Positions 35,808 to 44,784 of a stretch of 64,000 nt of DNA are shown here, piece after piece. Position numbers and translations under genes: made by a program. The notes under the pieces are model-generated. The model made no database searches. It was not told the origin of the DNA and saw only the letters and a list, made by a program, of their open reading frames with translations. Position 1 is the first letter of the stretch. Each line of letters opens with the position of its first letter. This stretch comes from CBIHON01 sp966211965 (GTDB lineage: Bacteria > Pseudomonadota > Gammaproteobacteria > Burkholderiales > Burkholderiaceae_D). The stretch is taken from positions 66,633-130,632 of the forward strand of contig CBIHON010000009.1 in the NCBI GenBank assembly GCA_966211965.1, written 5' to 3'.

Positions 35808-35851
35808 AGCCGGCTCTTGAAAACACGTCCATACGGCATGAGTGTTGAACC

Positions 35852-36646
35852 ATGATCACCCTCAGCAGCGCCGAATTGAATACCTGGATCGCGGCCTTCC
35901 TATGGCCGCTCACGCGCATACTCGGGTTGGTTGCTGCCGCACCGGTATTCGGCAACCTGTCGGTGCCCTTCCAGATCAAGATCGCCCTCGGCGTCATGCT
36001 TGCATTGATCATCGCACCGACGGTGCCAGCCTTGCCCGCCATGGACCCGATGTCGCTGGCAGGCCTGTTGATCTTGCTCCAGCAATTCGTGATCGGCATT
36101 GCGATGGGCTTTACGATGCGCATCATCTTTTCCGCCGTGGAAATGGCGGGTGAAATCGCGGGCTTGACCATGGGCTTTGGTTTCGCACAATTCTTCGATC
36201 CGGCTACGCGCGGAAGGTCGTCGGCCATCAGCCAATTTCTCTCGCTGGTGACGATCATGCTCTTCCTGTCGGCGAACATCCATTTGAGTTTGCTGGCAAC
36301 GCTGGCGGAAAGTTTTTCAAGCCTGCCCATCTCGGCTGCACCGATGGGCGGCCAAAGTTTTCATCAGTTCGTGCTATGGGGAGGAAGTATCTTCAGCTCG
36401 GGCGTCCAGTTGTCGTTGCCGATCGTCGCGGCTCTCCTGATCACCAACATCGCGCTTGGCATCCTGACCCGGGCGGCCCCGCAACTCAACCTGTTCGGCA
36501 TCGGCTTCCCGATCACTCTGGGCGCGGGCTTTGTCATGCTGGCCTTGGTGCTGCCCTACCTGGCAACGCCGCTGGATCACCTGTTCCAGGAAGCGATCGG
36601 GTTCATCAGGCAGATTGCAACGCCGACGATATCAGCGGCGCATTGA
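35852..36646 (+). CDS. fliR: Flagellar biosynthetic protein FliR
   Basis: The 264-residue membrane protein has about six hydrophobic helices and the FliR features LGLVAAAPVFGNLSVPFQIK near residue 25 and TMGFGFAQFFDPATRGRSSA near residue 110. It closes the export gate. It ends the fliLMNOPQR operon and converges on flgL, 32 bases away; no clear terminator hairpin was found in that gap. Confidence 0.95.
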   Translation: MITLSSAELNTWIAAFLWPLTRILGLVAAAPVFGNLSVPFQIKIALGVMLALIIAPTVPALPAMDPMSLAGLLILLQQFVIGIAMGFTMRIIFSAVEMAGEIAGLTMGFGFAQFFDPATRGRSSAISQFLSLVTIMLFLSANIHLSLLATLAESFSSLPISAAPMGGQSFHQFVLWGGSIFSSGVQLSLPIVAALLITNIALGILTRAAPQLNLFGIGFPITLGAGFVMLALVLPYLATPLDHLFQEAIGFIRQIATPTISAAH

Positions 36647-36678
36647 GCCGGGCGGGGAAAAACCGGGCGCTTGGGAAA

Positions 36679-37869
36679 TTAAAGCAGCTTGAACAACGAT
36701 AATCCCGAAATTTGCATGAAGGATTTTTGCGCAGCCTCCAGGGTGAGCTGTTGTTGCGAGAACTCCGAGATGCTCTTCGCATAATCCAGATCCAACAACC
36801 CTGACAGGGTTTGCGAATATTGCAGGTCCTTGTCGATGCCGCCGCTATCGAGGGAATCGAGTTCCTTGAGCCGCGCGCCCACCGAGGCGCGTACGGTCAG
36901 GATGCCGTCGAAACCCTGATCGATATTGCCGATCGCGGTTGCCACGCCGGCACTCAAGGTGGTGCTTGCATTGGTGGCCGAAGCAGGCGCTTGCAAGACC
37001 GTGATGAAATCCTTCAGCGTCTTGAAAATGCTTTGGTTATTCAGCGGCGTGATGGTGAAACTGTCTGCATTGACCGGAAGCCCGCTGATGCTGACCTGCA
37101 TGCCGGCGAAGGTAATCGGCTGGCCGCTGACATAGGCGTTGTTAGACGAAAAATTGGCGCCGACCGTCGCATCGAAAATATCGTAAGTTGTCGCGCTGGT
37201 AAAGTTGATATTGTAGATATGCCCGGTCAACACTGACGCATTGGTAACCGTGCCGGTCGAAATGGTGGCAGTGCCGGTATTGGTCGAAGCTGGCGCGGTG
37301 GTAACCGATTTGATGACGTTGAACACCGCATCGCCCGGATCGCCCATCGCAATCTGGCGCGACACCCCGACCTGTGACAAACGCTGCCCCTGGTCGCCGT
37401 TATATTGCGCCCCCGTTCCGGTCCTGGTGAAAGGCTGGGTCGATGTCTGAAAACCCGCGAATAAATAATTTCCCTTGCCGTCGTCCGCGTTCGCGATCGA
37501 AATCAGCTCATCCAGGCGCTGGCTCAACTCGTTGGCGACGCTCTGCCTGTCGGAATCCGACAAGGTGCCGGTATTGCCGGTGCTGACGGCCAGTGTCCGC
37601 ACCTCCTGCAACAGAGAGCCCGCGCTATCCAACGCACTTTCCACCTGGTTCAGCGTACTGCGCAAATTTTTGCGGTTGATGCCGAATTGCTCGTTTACCG
37701 ATTGCGACTGCGTGACATCCAAGGCCTGCGCTGCGGCGATCGGGTCGTCCGACGGCGAGAGAACGCGGCGGCCGGTCGACAATTGCTGCTGTGTCTTTTG
37801 CAAGGCTGATTGCAGGTCGCTAAGCCGCGCCGCACCTGCAGCAAACTGTGTGTTGGTACTGATGCGCAT
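36679..37869 (-). CDS. flgL: Hook-filament junction protein FlgL (HAP3)
   Basis: The 396-residue protein starts MRISTNTQFAAGAARLSDLQ with the coiled-coil flagellin-like N terminus (QQLSTGRRVLSPSDDPIAAAQA) and ends with a matching helix (ISEFSQQQLTLEAAQKSF). The variable middle (about 190-290) is Ser/Thr/Asn-rich. It joins FlgK to the filament. It follows flgK by 12 bases. Confidence 0.95.
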   Translation of the reverse strand: MRISTNTQFAAGAARLSDLQSALQKTQQQLSTGRRVLSPSDDPIAAAQALDVTQSQSVNEQFGINRKNLRSTLNQVESALDSAGSLLQEVRTLAVSTGNTGTLSDSDRQSVANELSQRLDELISIANADDGKGNYLFAGFQTSTQPFTRTGTGAQYNGDQGQRLSQVGVSRQIAMGDPGDAVFNVIKSVTTAPASTNTGTATISTGTVTNASVLTGHIYNINFTSATTYDIFDATVGANFSSNNAYVSGQPITFAGMQVSISGLPVNADSFTITPLNNQSIFKTLKDFITVLQAPASATNASTTLSAGVATAIGNIDQGFDGILTVRASVGARLKELDSLDSGGIDKDLQYSQTLSGLLDLDYAKSISEFSQQQLTLEAAQKSFMQISGLSLFKLL

Positions 37870-37881
37870 GATGACCCGCCT

Positions 37882-40287
37882 TTAGTGATTATTCAAGCTG
37901 AGTATGACATCGAACAATACGTTCGCGGTTTGCATGATCTTGCCCGCTGCCTGATAGGCTTGCTGATAGCGCATCATGTTGGTCGCCTCTTCGTCGAGGT
38001 TGACCCCCGATTCGCTTTGCTGGGCTTCCACCGCCTGGGTCAACAGTTTATCCTGTGCGGCGCTGGTGACTTCCAGCTCCCGCGTCTTGTTGCCGACAAG
38101 GTTGACCAGTTGCGAATAGGCGCCCTGAAAACTCGCACTGCCGTTGACCAGGGTTTTGCCGTTTTGCAGCGCCCCCAGCAACAGCGCGTTACGATTGTCT
38201 CCGACGGCGCCGGTATTCGATGTAACGATGAAGGTATCGGCATTGGCCGGAGAGCCGGTAATGACAAAACTCATCCCGCCATAGCTGATGGTCGCGCCGG
38301 CGGTATAGCTCACCGGCGTCCCGGCCGGATAAGTGGTCGCGGCGCCGCCGCTGGGCGTAACAGTAACGTCGAGGTAGGGAGGGAATCCGGTCAGGGTATT
38401 GCGTTGCACCCGAAAACTATCGCCCGCTGCCGGCGCACCCGAGGTTATTGAAAAATTAAGGCCGTCAATGGCTGCTGCTGGAGGAAATACCGGATTCGCG
38501 GGATAAACCACGACATTATCCGAGAGCCGGGTGATGCTGTAATTTCCTCCGGCGAAGTCGATCCGGTAATCGCTGTTGACCAACGCGCCTGCATTGGCGA
38601 CGCTGGACGCCAGCACCAGATTGCCTGTATTGGCGCCGGCTGGGGTAACGGTCGGCAAACTATTGAAGGTCAATGTGGCATTGGGCGGACCGACCGTGTA
38701 GGCGCCGGCAACCGCCGGAATGCCGCTCAATTCGATACCATCGAAACTGACAATGTCGCCGGCCAGATAAGGCACCGGGGCACCTGCCGCATAGGTGGTC
38801 GTGACGCCGCCGCTGGTGACGGTGACCGGCAGCGTGGGCGGGAATCCTGTCAAATTGCCGCCAGCATAGGTGAGCGTGCGCGCCGGGATCAGCGAGGTTG
38901 AAGAAACCACGCCTGCGCTGACGTCTCCCGAACCGGTATTGGCCGCCGGAGTCACCGTGCGAAGCGGCGCCGCAGCCGCAATCTTGGTGGTATCCGCAAT
39001 GGCGACGCCGAAACCCGTAGCGCCATTTGCGGTCGGCTTGATGAGGAATTCGTCGCCAGCGGTAAAGGCACCCGAACTGAGGCTGAAAGTAAAGCCCTCG
39101 GCGGATGCGGCAGTTTGCGCCGCAGCAAAGGTGGTATTGGCCAGCACGGCGTTATCCGACACGCGCGTCAAGGCGTAATTACCGCCGACAAATTGCAAGC
39201 GATAATCGCTCGTGGTCAGTGCATTCACATTGGTGACTCTGGCTGACAGCACGGCGGCGCTACCGCTGTTGTTGGCGGTACTGGGTGTGACAGAAGGTGT
39301 GCCGACATTAAAAAAATTCCCGCCCAGCGCACCGTTCTGGTCTTGGCCCAACTTGTGTTGCGTATTGAAGGTCGTCGCCAGTCCAATGGCAATACGGCCG
39401 ATCGAGTTTTGCGCTACGTCCAGAGTTTTGGAGCGGAAATCGAACAATCCGCCCAGCTTGCCGCCGCTCAGCGCATTTTCGGCCAACAGGCTCACCGTGC
39501 CGTTGCTCGTATAACCTGCTTCGATCCGGCTCAAGTCGGTGGGCGACGGCGTCGCTACCAGCTTAAAAGTCTGTGTCCCAACCACCAGCGGCTGGCCGGT
39601 GCCTATAAAAACATTGTAACTATTGCCTTGCTTGACCACCGATACCTGAACATCCTTGCTCAGGTCTGCAATCACCTGGTCGCGCTGGTCGAGCAAGTCA
39701 TTGGGCGGATGACCGTCCGTGCCCTGCGCTCTTTCGATCGATTGGTTCAAGTCCGCAATCTGCGTGGCATAGACGTTGACGTCACCGATGAGCGATGTCA
39801 ATTGGTTATTGACGCCTTGGCGCATTTCGCTCAATTGCTCATCCAGGCTTTGGAAGCGCGCCACCAGCGCTTGCGCGTTGGAGAGCGTCGATTGACGCGC
39901 AGCAGTCGAATTCGGATCGGAGGCCAGATCTTGAACGCCCTTGAAGAAATCCTGCATGGCTGGCGACAAACCGGCGCTCGAATCGGCAAACTGGTTATTG
40001 ATACGGCTGATCTCCGTGAAATAGGTCTCGAGCTGATTCTTCGAAGTCTGCGCCGCAACTACCTGGTTGCCCAAATACTGGCTGTAGACACGCCGCACGT
40101 CATCGACGCCGGTGCCCTTGCCGATGAAACCGAAACCGAAATCCTGCCCCCCGGCCGTGCCTTGGATCACCAGTTGCCGGCTGTAGCCAGGCGTGGCGCT
40201 ATTGGCAATATTGTGGCTGGTGGTATTGAGTCCGGCCTGCGCTGCCATCAGACCGCTTTGACCGATACTGAGGATGTTGGCGGCCAT
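37882..40287 (-). CDS. flgK: Hook-associated protein FlgK (HAP1), expanded
   Basis: The 801-residue protein has a standard FlgK N terminus (GLMAAQAGLNTTSHNIANSA; GYSRQLVIQ) and C terminus (SGVNLDEEATNMMRYQQAYQ). It is far longer than the common 450-650 residues. The extra length lies in residues 330-690, made of two related units. It connects the hook to FlgL. Codon use and A+T/G+C look like its neighbours, so a local duplication is more likely than transfer. Confidence 0.94.
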   Translation of the reverse strand: MAANILSIGQSGLMAAQAGLNTTSHNIANSATPGYSRQLVIQGTAGGQDFGFGFIGKGTGVDDVRRVYSQYLGNQVVAAQTSKNQLETYFTEISRINNQFADSSAGLSPAMQDFFKGVQDLASDPNSTAARQSTLSNAQALVARFQSLDEQLSEMRQGVNNQLTSLIGDVNVYATQIADLNQSIERAQGTDGHPPNDLLDQRDQVIADLSKDVQVSVVKQGNSYNVFIGTGQPLVVGTQTFKLVATPSPTDLSRIEAGYTSNGTVSLLAENALSGGKLGGLFDFRSKTLDVAQNSIGRIAIGLATTFNTQHKLGQDQNGALGGNFFNVGTPSVTPSTANNSGSAAVLSARVTNVNALTTSDYRLQFVGGNYALTRVSDNAVLANTTFAAAQTAASAEGFTFSLSSGAFTAGDEFLIKPTANGATGFGVAIADTTKIAAAAPLRTVTPAANTGSGDVSAGVVSSTSLIPARTLTYAGGNLTGFPPTLPVTVTSGGVTTTYAAGAPVPYLAGDIVSFDGIELSGIPAVAGAYTVGPPNATLTFNSLPTVTPAGANTGNLVLASSVANAGALVNSDYRIDFAGGNYSITRLSDNVVVYPANPVFPPAAAIDGLNFSITSGAPAAGDSFRVQRNTLTGFPPYLDVTVTPSGGAATTYPAGTPVSYTAGATISYGGMSFVITGSPANADTFIVTSNTGAVGDNRNALLLGALQNGKTLVNGSASFQGAYSQLVNLVGNKTRELEVTSAAQDKLLTQAVEAQQSESGVNLDEEATNMMRYQQAYQAAGKIMQTANVLFDVILSLNNH
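38218..39297 (-). repeat. Two tandem domain units within flgK
   Basis: Residues about 331-548 and 549-690 share two sub-blocks in the same order. The first is DYRLQFVGGNYALTRVSDN against DYRIDFAGGNYSITRLSDN. The second is LTGFPPTLPVTVTSGGVTTTY against LTGFPPYLDVTVTPSGGAATTY. This is repeat similarity at protein level; the outer surface of the junction is the likely location. Confidence 0.85.
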
Positions 40288-40385
40288 GATTTAATCTTCC
40301 ATATCGAGTTATATGCATCATCGGCACGCTGCGGAAAAACTTGAACCGGACGCACAGCCTGCTGCCGACAAACCTTATGTTTCAG

Positions 40386-41261
40386 TCAAGCCAAACTGTG
40401 CTTGATAATGCGCGTCAGCTTGGCCGCATAATTCGGATCGGTCGCATAACCGGCTTTCTGCAAGCCTTGTGCGAAACTGCTGGCGTCCTGGGCATTGGCC
40501 AATACGTTCTGGTAGCGCGGATTACTGCTCAACAGCTTGGCGTAATCGCGAAAACTCTCGGCGTAGGAATCGTAAGCGCGGAATTTCTGCATTTTTGTAT
40601 GCGGCACACCATTCACATATTCGGTGGTGGCAGTTTCAACGACCTTGCCCTTCCAGCCGGGGCCGGCCTTGATGCCGAACAGATTGTGGCTGCGCGTACC
40701 GTCGGCGGCGACAATTTCGCGCTTGCCCCAGCCGCTCTCCAGCGCCGCCTGGCCGATCATGAACTTGGCTGGAATCCCGGTTGCACGACTGGCCTTTTCG
40801 GCATCGGCCGAGAGGCGCTCCTGGAAAGCCTTCACATGCGGCGCCTGCGATGAACGCGGCTTTTTGACGTCCAGCGCGGGCGTTGAAGCAGGCGTCACGG
40901 CGGATGCAGCAGCCGGCGATGCCTGCTCTGCCGTGTTCGGCACCGTCTGGACGCCGGGCGCATTGGACAATTGGCGGATCAAGACATCGGCCAGTCCGAC
41001 ACCGCGCGAGGCCAGATTCTGGCTGACCTGCTGATCCAGCATCGAGGTAAACATCTTACCTTGCTGGCTGTCGAACAAACCGTCCTGCGGCGTGGCATCG
41101 CGCATGCTCTTCATCACCATGTTCAGGAACAGCGCCTCGAACTGCTTGGCGGAGGCCTTCAAGGCCTCGGGCGAATTCTGCTTTGCCGCCTGACGCAGTT
41201 GACTCAAATCCTTGATGTCAGTGGCGAGCGAAGCGCTGGCGGACGTGGTTTGGTTGATCAT
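40386..41261 (-). CDS. flgJ: Flagellar rod assembly protein / muramidase FlgJ
   Basis: The 291-residue protein has the N-terminal rod-capping domain (about 25-100, KQFEALFLNMVMKSMRDATP), a Pro/Ala-rich linker and a C-terminal glucosaminidase domain (about 140-288). Glu175 in GQAALESGWGKREI is the expected catalytic acid. It opens peptidoglycan for the rod. It follows flgI by 6 bases. Confidence 0.95.
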   Translation of the reverse strand: MINQTTSASASLATDIKDLSQLRQAAKQNSPEALKASAKQFEALFLNMVMKSMRDATPQDGLFDSQQGKMFTSMLDQQVSQNLASRGVGLADVLIRQLSNAPGVQTVPNTAEQASPAAASAVTPASTPALDVKKPRSSQAPHVKAFQERLSADAEKASRATGIPAKFMIGQAALESGWGKREIVAADGTRSHNLFGIKAGPGWKGKVVETATTEYVNGVPHTKMQKFRAYDSYAESFRDYAKLLSSNPRYQNVLANAQDASSFAQGLQKAGYATDPNYAAKLTRIIKHSLA

Positions 41262-41267
41262 GGCGGT

Positions 41268-42458
41268 TTAGATGATCTCGAGCTCTGCGCGTAAAGAACC
41301 GGATGCCTTCATTGCCTGCAGGATCGCCAGCAGATCCTGCGGGGTGGCGCCGATGGCATTGAGCGCTTTTACCACTTCCGCCAGCGATGCGCCGCCCTTG
41401 AGCAACACCACCTGCCCGGCATCCTTCTTGATATCGACCTGGGAAGCCTGGGCCACCACCGTTTGCCCGCCCGAGAGCGGCGCCGGCTGGCTGATCACGG
41501 GCTCCGTATTGATCACCACCGACAGATTGCCGTGCGATACCGCGCAACTGTCGAGCGTCACCGCCTGGTTCATGACGACCGAGCCGGTGCGTGCGTTCAG
41601 GATCACCTTGGCGCTCATTTGCGCCGGCGTCAGGCTGACGTTTTCCAGCGCCCCCAGGAAGGCGACGCGCTCATCGCTGATCACCGGCGCGCGCACCCTG
41701 ATCACGCGGCCGTCCTGGGCTGATGCGGTATCGGGGCCGAAACGCTTGTTGACCGCCTCCACCACCCGGCTGGCGGTGGAGAAGTCGGTATCGTTCAATT
41801 CCAGGAAAATCGCTTCGCCCTGTCCCAGGGTCGTGGCGACCGCGCGTTCGACCGTGGCGCCGGCCGAGATGCGGCCGACGCTCAAATGATTCACCTGGGC
41901 CTTGGCACCGTTGGCCGCCGCCCCAACGCCGCCGACCAGCACATTGCCTTGCGCCATGCCGTAGATCTGGCCGTCCGCACCTTTGAGCGGTGTCATCAGG
42001 AGCGTGCCGCCGCGCAAGCTCTTGGCATTGCCCATCGAAGACACTGTAACGTCGAGCGTCTGACCGGGGCGTGCAAAAGCGGGCAGTGAAGCGGTAACCA
42101 CGACCGCCGCCACGTTTTTCAGTTGCAAGGTGGTAGCGGCAGGCAGATTGACGCCGAGATTTTGCAGCATGCTGATGACGCTTTGCACCGTGAACGGCGT
42201 CTGCGTGGTCTGGTCGCCGCTGCCGTCGAGGCCGACCACCAAGCCGTAACCGATCAACTGGTTTTGCCGCACGCCTTGGATGCTGGCGAGATCCTTCAGG
42301 CGCTCGGCCTGACCAAGGCAAGGCAGACCCAGGCACAACACAAAAAACAATCCCGGCAACAGGTGCCTTGTTAAGAACCTGTTCAGTATCTTTTTGGCAT
42401 GCGCAAAAAGATACTGAACAGGTTCCAAGGCAGGACGACGGATGCGCGCGAAGTTCAT
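41268..42458 (-). CDS. flgI: Flagellar P-ring protein FlgI
   Basis: The 396-residue protein contains the full FlgI body: ERLKDLASIQGVRQNQLIGY near residue 52, VVTASLPAFARPGQTLDVTV near 120, and the C-terminal LAEVVKALNAIGATPQDLLA. The N terminus is about 25 residues longer than usual before a hydrophobic secretion core (LLPGLFFVLCLGLPCLGQA). That extra part is encoded by a perfect 22-bp inverted repeat. The ATG at 42458 is the only ATG before the secretion core and has a weak ribosome site. Confidence 0.93.
   Translation of the reverse strand: MNFARIRRPALEPVQYLFAHAKKILNRFLTRHLLPGLFFVLCLGLPCLGQAERLKDLASIQGVRQNQLIGYGLVVGLDGSGDQTTQTPFTVQSVISMLQNLGVNLPAATTLQLKNVAAVVVTASLPAFARPGQTLDVTVSSMGNAKSLRGGTLLMTPLKGADGQIYGMAQGNVLVGGVGAAANGAKAQVNHLSVGRISAGATVERAVATTLGQGEAIFLELNDTDFSTASRVVEAVNKRFGPDTASAQDGRVIRVRAPVISDERVAFLGALENVSLTPAQMSAKVILNARTGSVVMNQAVTLDSCAVSHGNLSVVINTEPVISQPAPLSGGQTVVAQASQVDIKKDAGQVVLLKGGASLAEVVKALNAIGATPQDLLAILQAMKASGSLRAELEII
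42375..42425 (-). repeat. Perfect 22-bp inverted repeat inside the flgI signal-peptide region
   Basis: Arms at 42375-42396 and 42404-42425 are exact reverse complements with a 7-base loop (GCATGCG on the plus strand). In the flgI mRNA this gives a very stable hairpin about 30 bases after the start codon. It encodes residues about 12-28 of FlgI. I know of no FlgI requirement for such a structure. Confidence 0.93.
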
Positions 42459-42475
42459 GGCTGGCTCGAATCAGG

Positions 42476-43129
42476 TCAGAGCGGCACTAAGCTCAGGAAG
42501 AACCGGGAAAACATTGACGCCATTTCAGCTTTATCAACGCTGGTATTGGTGCGGTACTCCACCCGCGCATCGGCCACTTGAGTCGAGGACACCACATTGC
42601 CGCTGGTGATGGTGTCGGGACTGACCACGCCGGAGAAACGAACATATTCGGTCCCCTTGTCCAAAGCGATCTGTTTTTCTCCGCTGACCAGCAGGTTGCC
42701 GTTTGCCAGCACGTCGATGACTGTCACGCCGATGGTGCCGCTAAAGGTATTGGCAGAACTCACCGCACCTTTCTCTTCAAACTTATTGGCCGTATCTGCC
42801 GTAGCCGGATTTGCCTGGTTCAAGATTTTCGGCGTGGTGAAGCTGACGCTTCCGGTCTTGCTGCCCGAGCTGGCAGCGGTCTTGCCGGCGCTGGTTTTTT
42901 CGCTGATCGTGATCGTCAGGATATCACCGACCATGCGCGCCCGGCGGTCTTCAAACATCGGGCGATAAGCGGAAGCCTGAAAAATCGCACCGTTGCCGAA
43001 TGTCGGCGGAACCGCCTTTTGCGGTTTCGCGCTGGTCGGTCCCTGGACGATGGAGGGAGGCGTCACGCTGCAGCCGGACAGATTGGCAAACAGCGCCGCA
43101 GTGACGATCGGATAGAGAAGTTTTTTCAT
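42476..43129 (-). CDS. flgH: Flagellar L-ring protein FlgH
   Basis: The 217-residue lipoprotein has a signal peptide with lipobox LSGC (Cys20), then IFQASAYRPMFEDRRARMVG near residue 50, LTITISEKTSAGK and the C-terminal FSGVVSPDTI and VADARVEYR. FlgH forms the outer-membrane bushing of the rod. Its stop is 17 bases before flgI. Confidence 0.95.
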   Translation of the reverse strand: MKKLLYPIVTAALFANLSGCSVTPPSIVQGPTSAKPQKAVPPTFGNGAIFQASAYRPMFEDRRARMVGDILTITISEKTSAGKTAASSGSKTGSVSFTTPKILNQANPATADTANKFEEKGAVSSANTFSGTIGVTVIDVLANGNLLVSGEKQIALDKGTEYVRFSGVVSPDTITSGNVVSSTQVADARVEYRTNTSVDKAEMASMFSRFFLSLVPL

Positions 43130-43149
43130 CTCAATGCTCCAGCGCTTTT

Positions 43150-43932
43150 TTAGAGCTGCGAAAGTCTCTGCAGCATTTGATCGGAAGTGGTGATCGCCTT
43201 GCTGTTGATTTCATAGGCGCGCTGGGTCTGGATCATGTTGACCAGTTCCTCGACCACGTTCACGTTCGAGGTCTCGACATAGCCTTGCGACAGCAAGCCG
43301 GCACCGTTGGTGCCGGGCGTGTTGGTGCCTGGGCTGCCGGATGCGCCGGTTTCGACATACAGGTTTTCGCCCTTGCTCTCCAGGCCGGCCGGATTGATGA
43401 AAGTTGCCAGCTGCAGCGTCCCCACCTGGGTCGGCGCAGTGGCTCCAGCCAACGTCACAGATACCGTTCCGTCGCGCCCGATGGTGATGCTTTGCGCTGC
43501 CGCCGGAATCGTGATTGCAGGTTGGACCACGTAACCGCTGGCAGTCACGATTTGCCCCTGGTTATCGATCTGAAACGATCCGTCGCGCGTATAGGCGGCC
43601 GTCCCATCGGGCAGCAGCACCTGGAAAAATCCCGCCCCTTGGATCGCAACATCCTTGTTGTTGGCGCTTTGCTGCAGGTTGCCTTGGGTGAAGACACGTT
43701 CGGTGGCGACCGGACGCACGCCAGTGCCGAGCTGCATGCCGGACGGCAATTGTGTCTGCTGGGACGACTGTGCCCCGGGCTGGCGCAAGGTCTGGTACAT
43801 CAGGTCCTCGAACACCGCGCGCGAACGCTTGAAACCGTTGGTGCTGACGTTGGCCAGGTTGTTGGCGATGACGTCCATCTGCGTTTGCTGCGCATCCAGG
43901 CCGGTTTTGGAAATCCATAGCGAGCGTATCAT
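43150..43932 (-). CDS. flgG: Flagellar distal rod protein FlgG
   Basis: The 260-residue protein starts IRSLWISKTGLDAQQTQMDV, with NNLANVSTNGFKRSRAVFED near residue 26, and ends SNVNVVEELVNMIQTQRAYE then TSDQMLQRLSQL. These are canonical FlgG features. It builds the distal rod, secreted by the flagellar apparatus. Confidence 0.97.
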   Translation of the reverse strand: MIRSLWISKTGLDAQQTQMDVIANNLANVSTNGFKRSRAVFEDLMYQTLRQPGAQSSQQTQLPSGMQLGTGVRPVATERVFTQGNLQQSANNKDVAIQGAGFFQVLLPDGTAAYTRDGSFQIDNQGQIVTASGYVVQPAITIPAAAQSITIGRDGTVSVTLAGATAPTQVGTLQLATFINPAGLESKGENLYVETGASGSPGTNTPGTNGAGLLSQGYVETSNVNVVEELVNMIQTQRAYEINSKAITTSDQMLQRLSQL

Positions 43933-44011
43933 TTTTTCTCCAGGTATCCGGTTTCGAAGCCGATCGTAAAACCGCAGCGAAGCATTTAGCTAAATTGTGC
44001 GCCCGAAGGCG

Positions 44012-44752
44012 TCAACTCAAAGCCAGGATCTGACTGGCTTTGGTCGCATTGCTCTCGGCATTCTTCAGTAAATTCATATGCATTTCGAACTGACGCGCCA
44101 AGTTGATCATGTTCACCATCGCGTCCACCACGTTCACGTTGCTGCCTTCCAGCGCGCCGCCCGCCAGCGTCACCCCCGCATCGGCATCGGCCGCCTTGCC
44201 ATCTTTCAGTCGGAACAGGCCATCGTCGCCACGCACCAGCTGGTCTTCCTGCGGATTGACCAGCTTGATGCGGCCCAGCACCGTCGCTTCGCCGGGTTTG
44301 TATGTCGTTGCGATGGCCGAGACGGTGCCGTCTTTCGCGATTGTGACCGCCACTTCCGGCGGTACGCTGATCGGCCCGCCGTCGCCCAGCACGCTGATGC
44401 CGCTCTGCGTCTGCAGAATCCCGTTCTCGCTCAATTTCAAGTTGCCGTGGCGAGTGTAGGCTTCGGAACCATCTGCCAGTTGCAAGGCGATCCAGCCCTT
44501 GCCCTGTACCGCAACGTCAAGGTCGCGCCCGGTCTGCTGCAACGCACCAGGCGTGAAATCGGTGCCGACCGTCGCGTCCACCACGAAGGCGCGCGTCGGC
44601 AAGCCTTCGCCGACCACAGGCACGGCACGAAACGAATCCAGTTGCGCGCGAAAGCCCGTGGTCGTGGCGTTGGCCAGATTGTGCGAAGTCGTTGCCTGCT
44701 GTTCCAGGATATGCTTCGCGCCGGTCATGGCGGTGTAGATCAGGCGATCCAT
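44012..44752 (-). CDS. flgF: Flagellar proximal rod protein FlgF
   Basis: The 246-residue protein opens MDRLIYTAMTGAKHILEQQA with SHNLANATTTGFRAQLDSFR near residue 23 and ends GSNVNVVDAMVNMINLARQFE, then HMNLLKNAESNATKASQILA. It is related to FlgG but shorter, as expected for the proximal rod. A 79-base gap separates it from flgG. Confidence 0.96.
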   Translation of the reverse strand: MDRLIYTAMTGAKHILEQQATTSHNLANATTTGFRAQLDSFRAVPVVGEGLPTRAFVVDATVGTDFTPGALQQTGRDLDVAVQGKGWIALQLADGSEAYTRHGNLKLSENGILQTQSGISVLGDGGPISVPPEVAVTIAKDGTVSAIATTYKPGEATVLGRIKLVNPQEDQLVRGDDGLFRLKDGKAADADAGVTLAGGALEGSNVNVVDAMVNMINLARQFEMHMNLLKNAESNATKASQILALS

Positions 44753-44784
44753 CTATGTCTCCCGTACCGGGGTTAAGAGCCTCC

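Noticed and set aside
42375..42425. flgI hairpin as a transcription terminator
   Set aside because: It lies about 30 bases into an intact, conserved coding region that must be read through for FlgI, and no U tract follows the stem on the minus strand.
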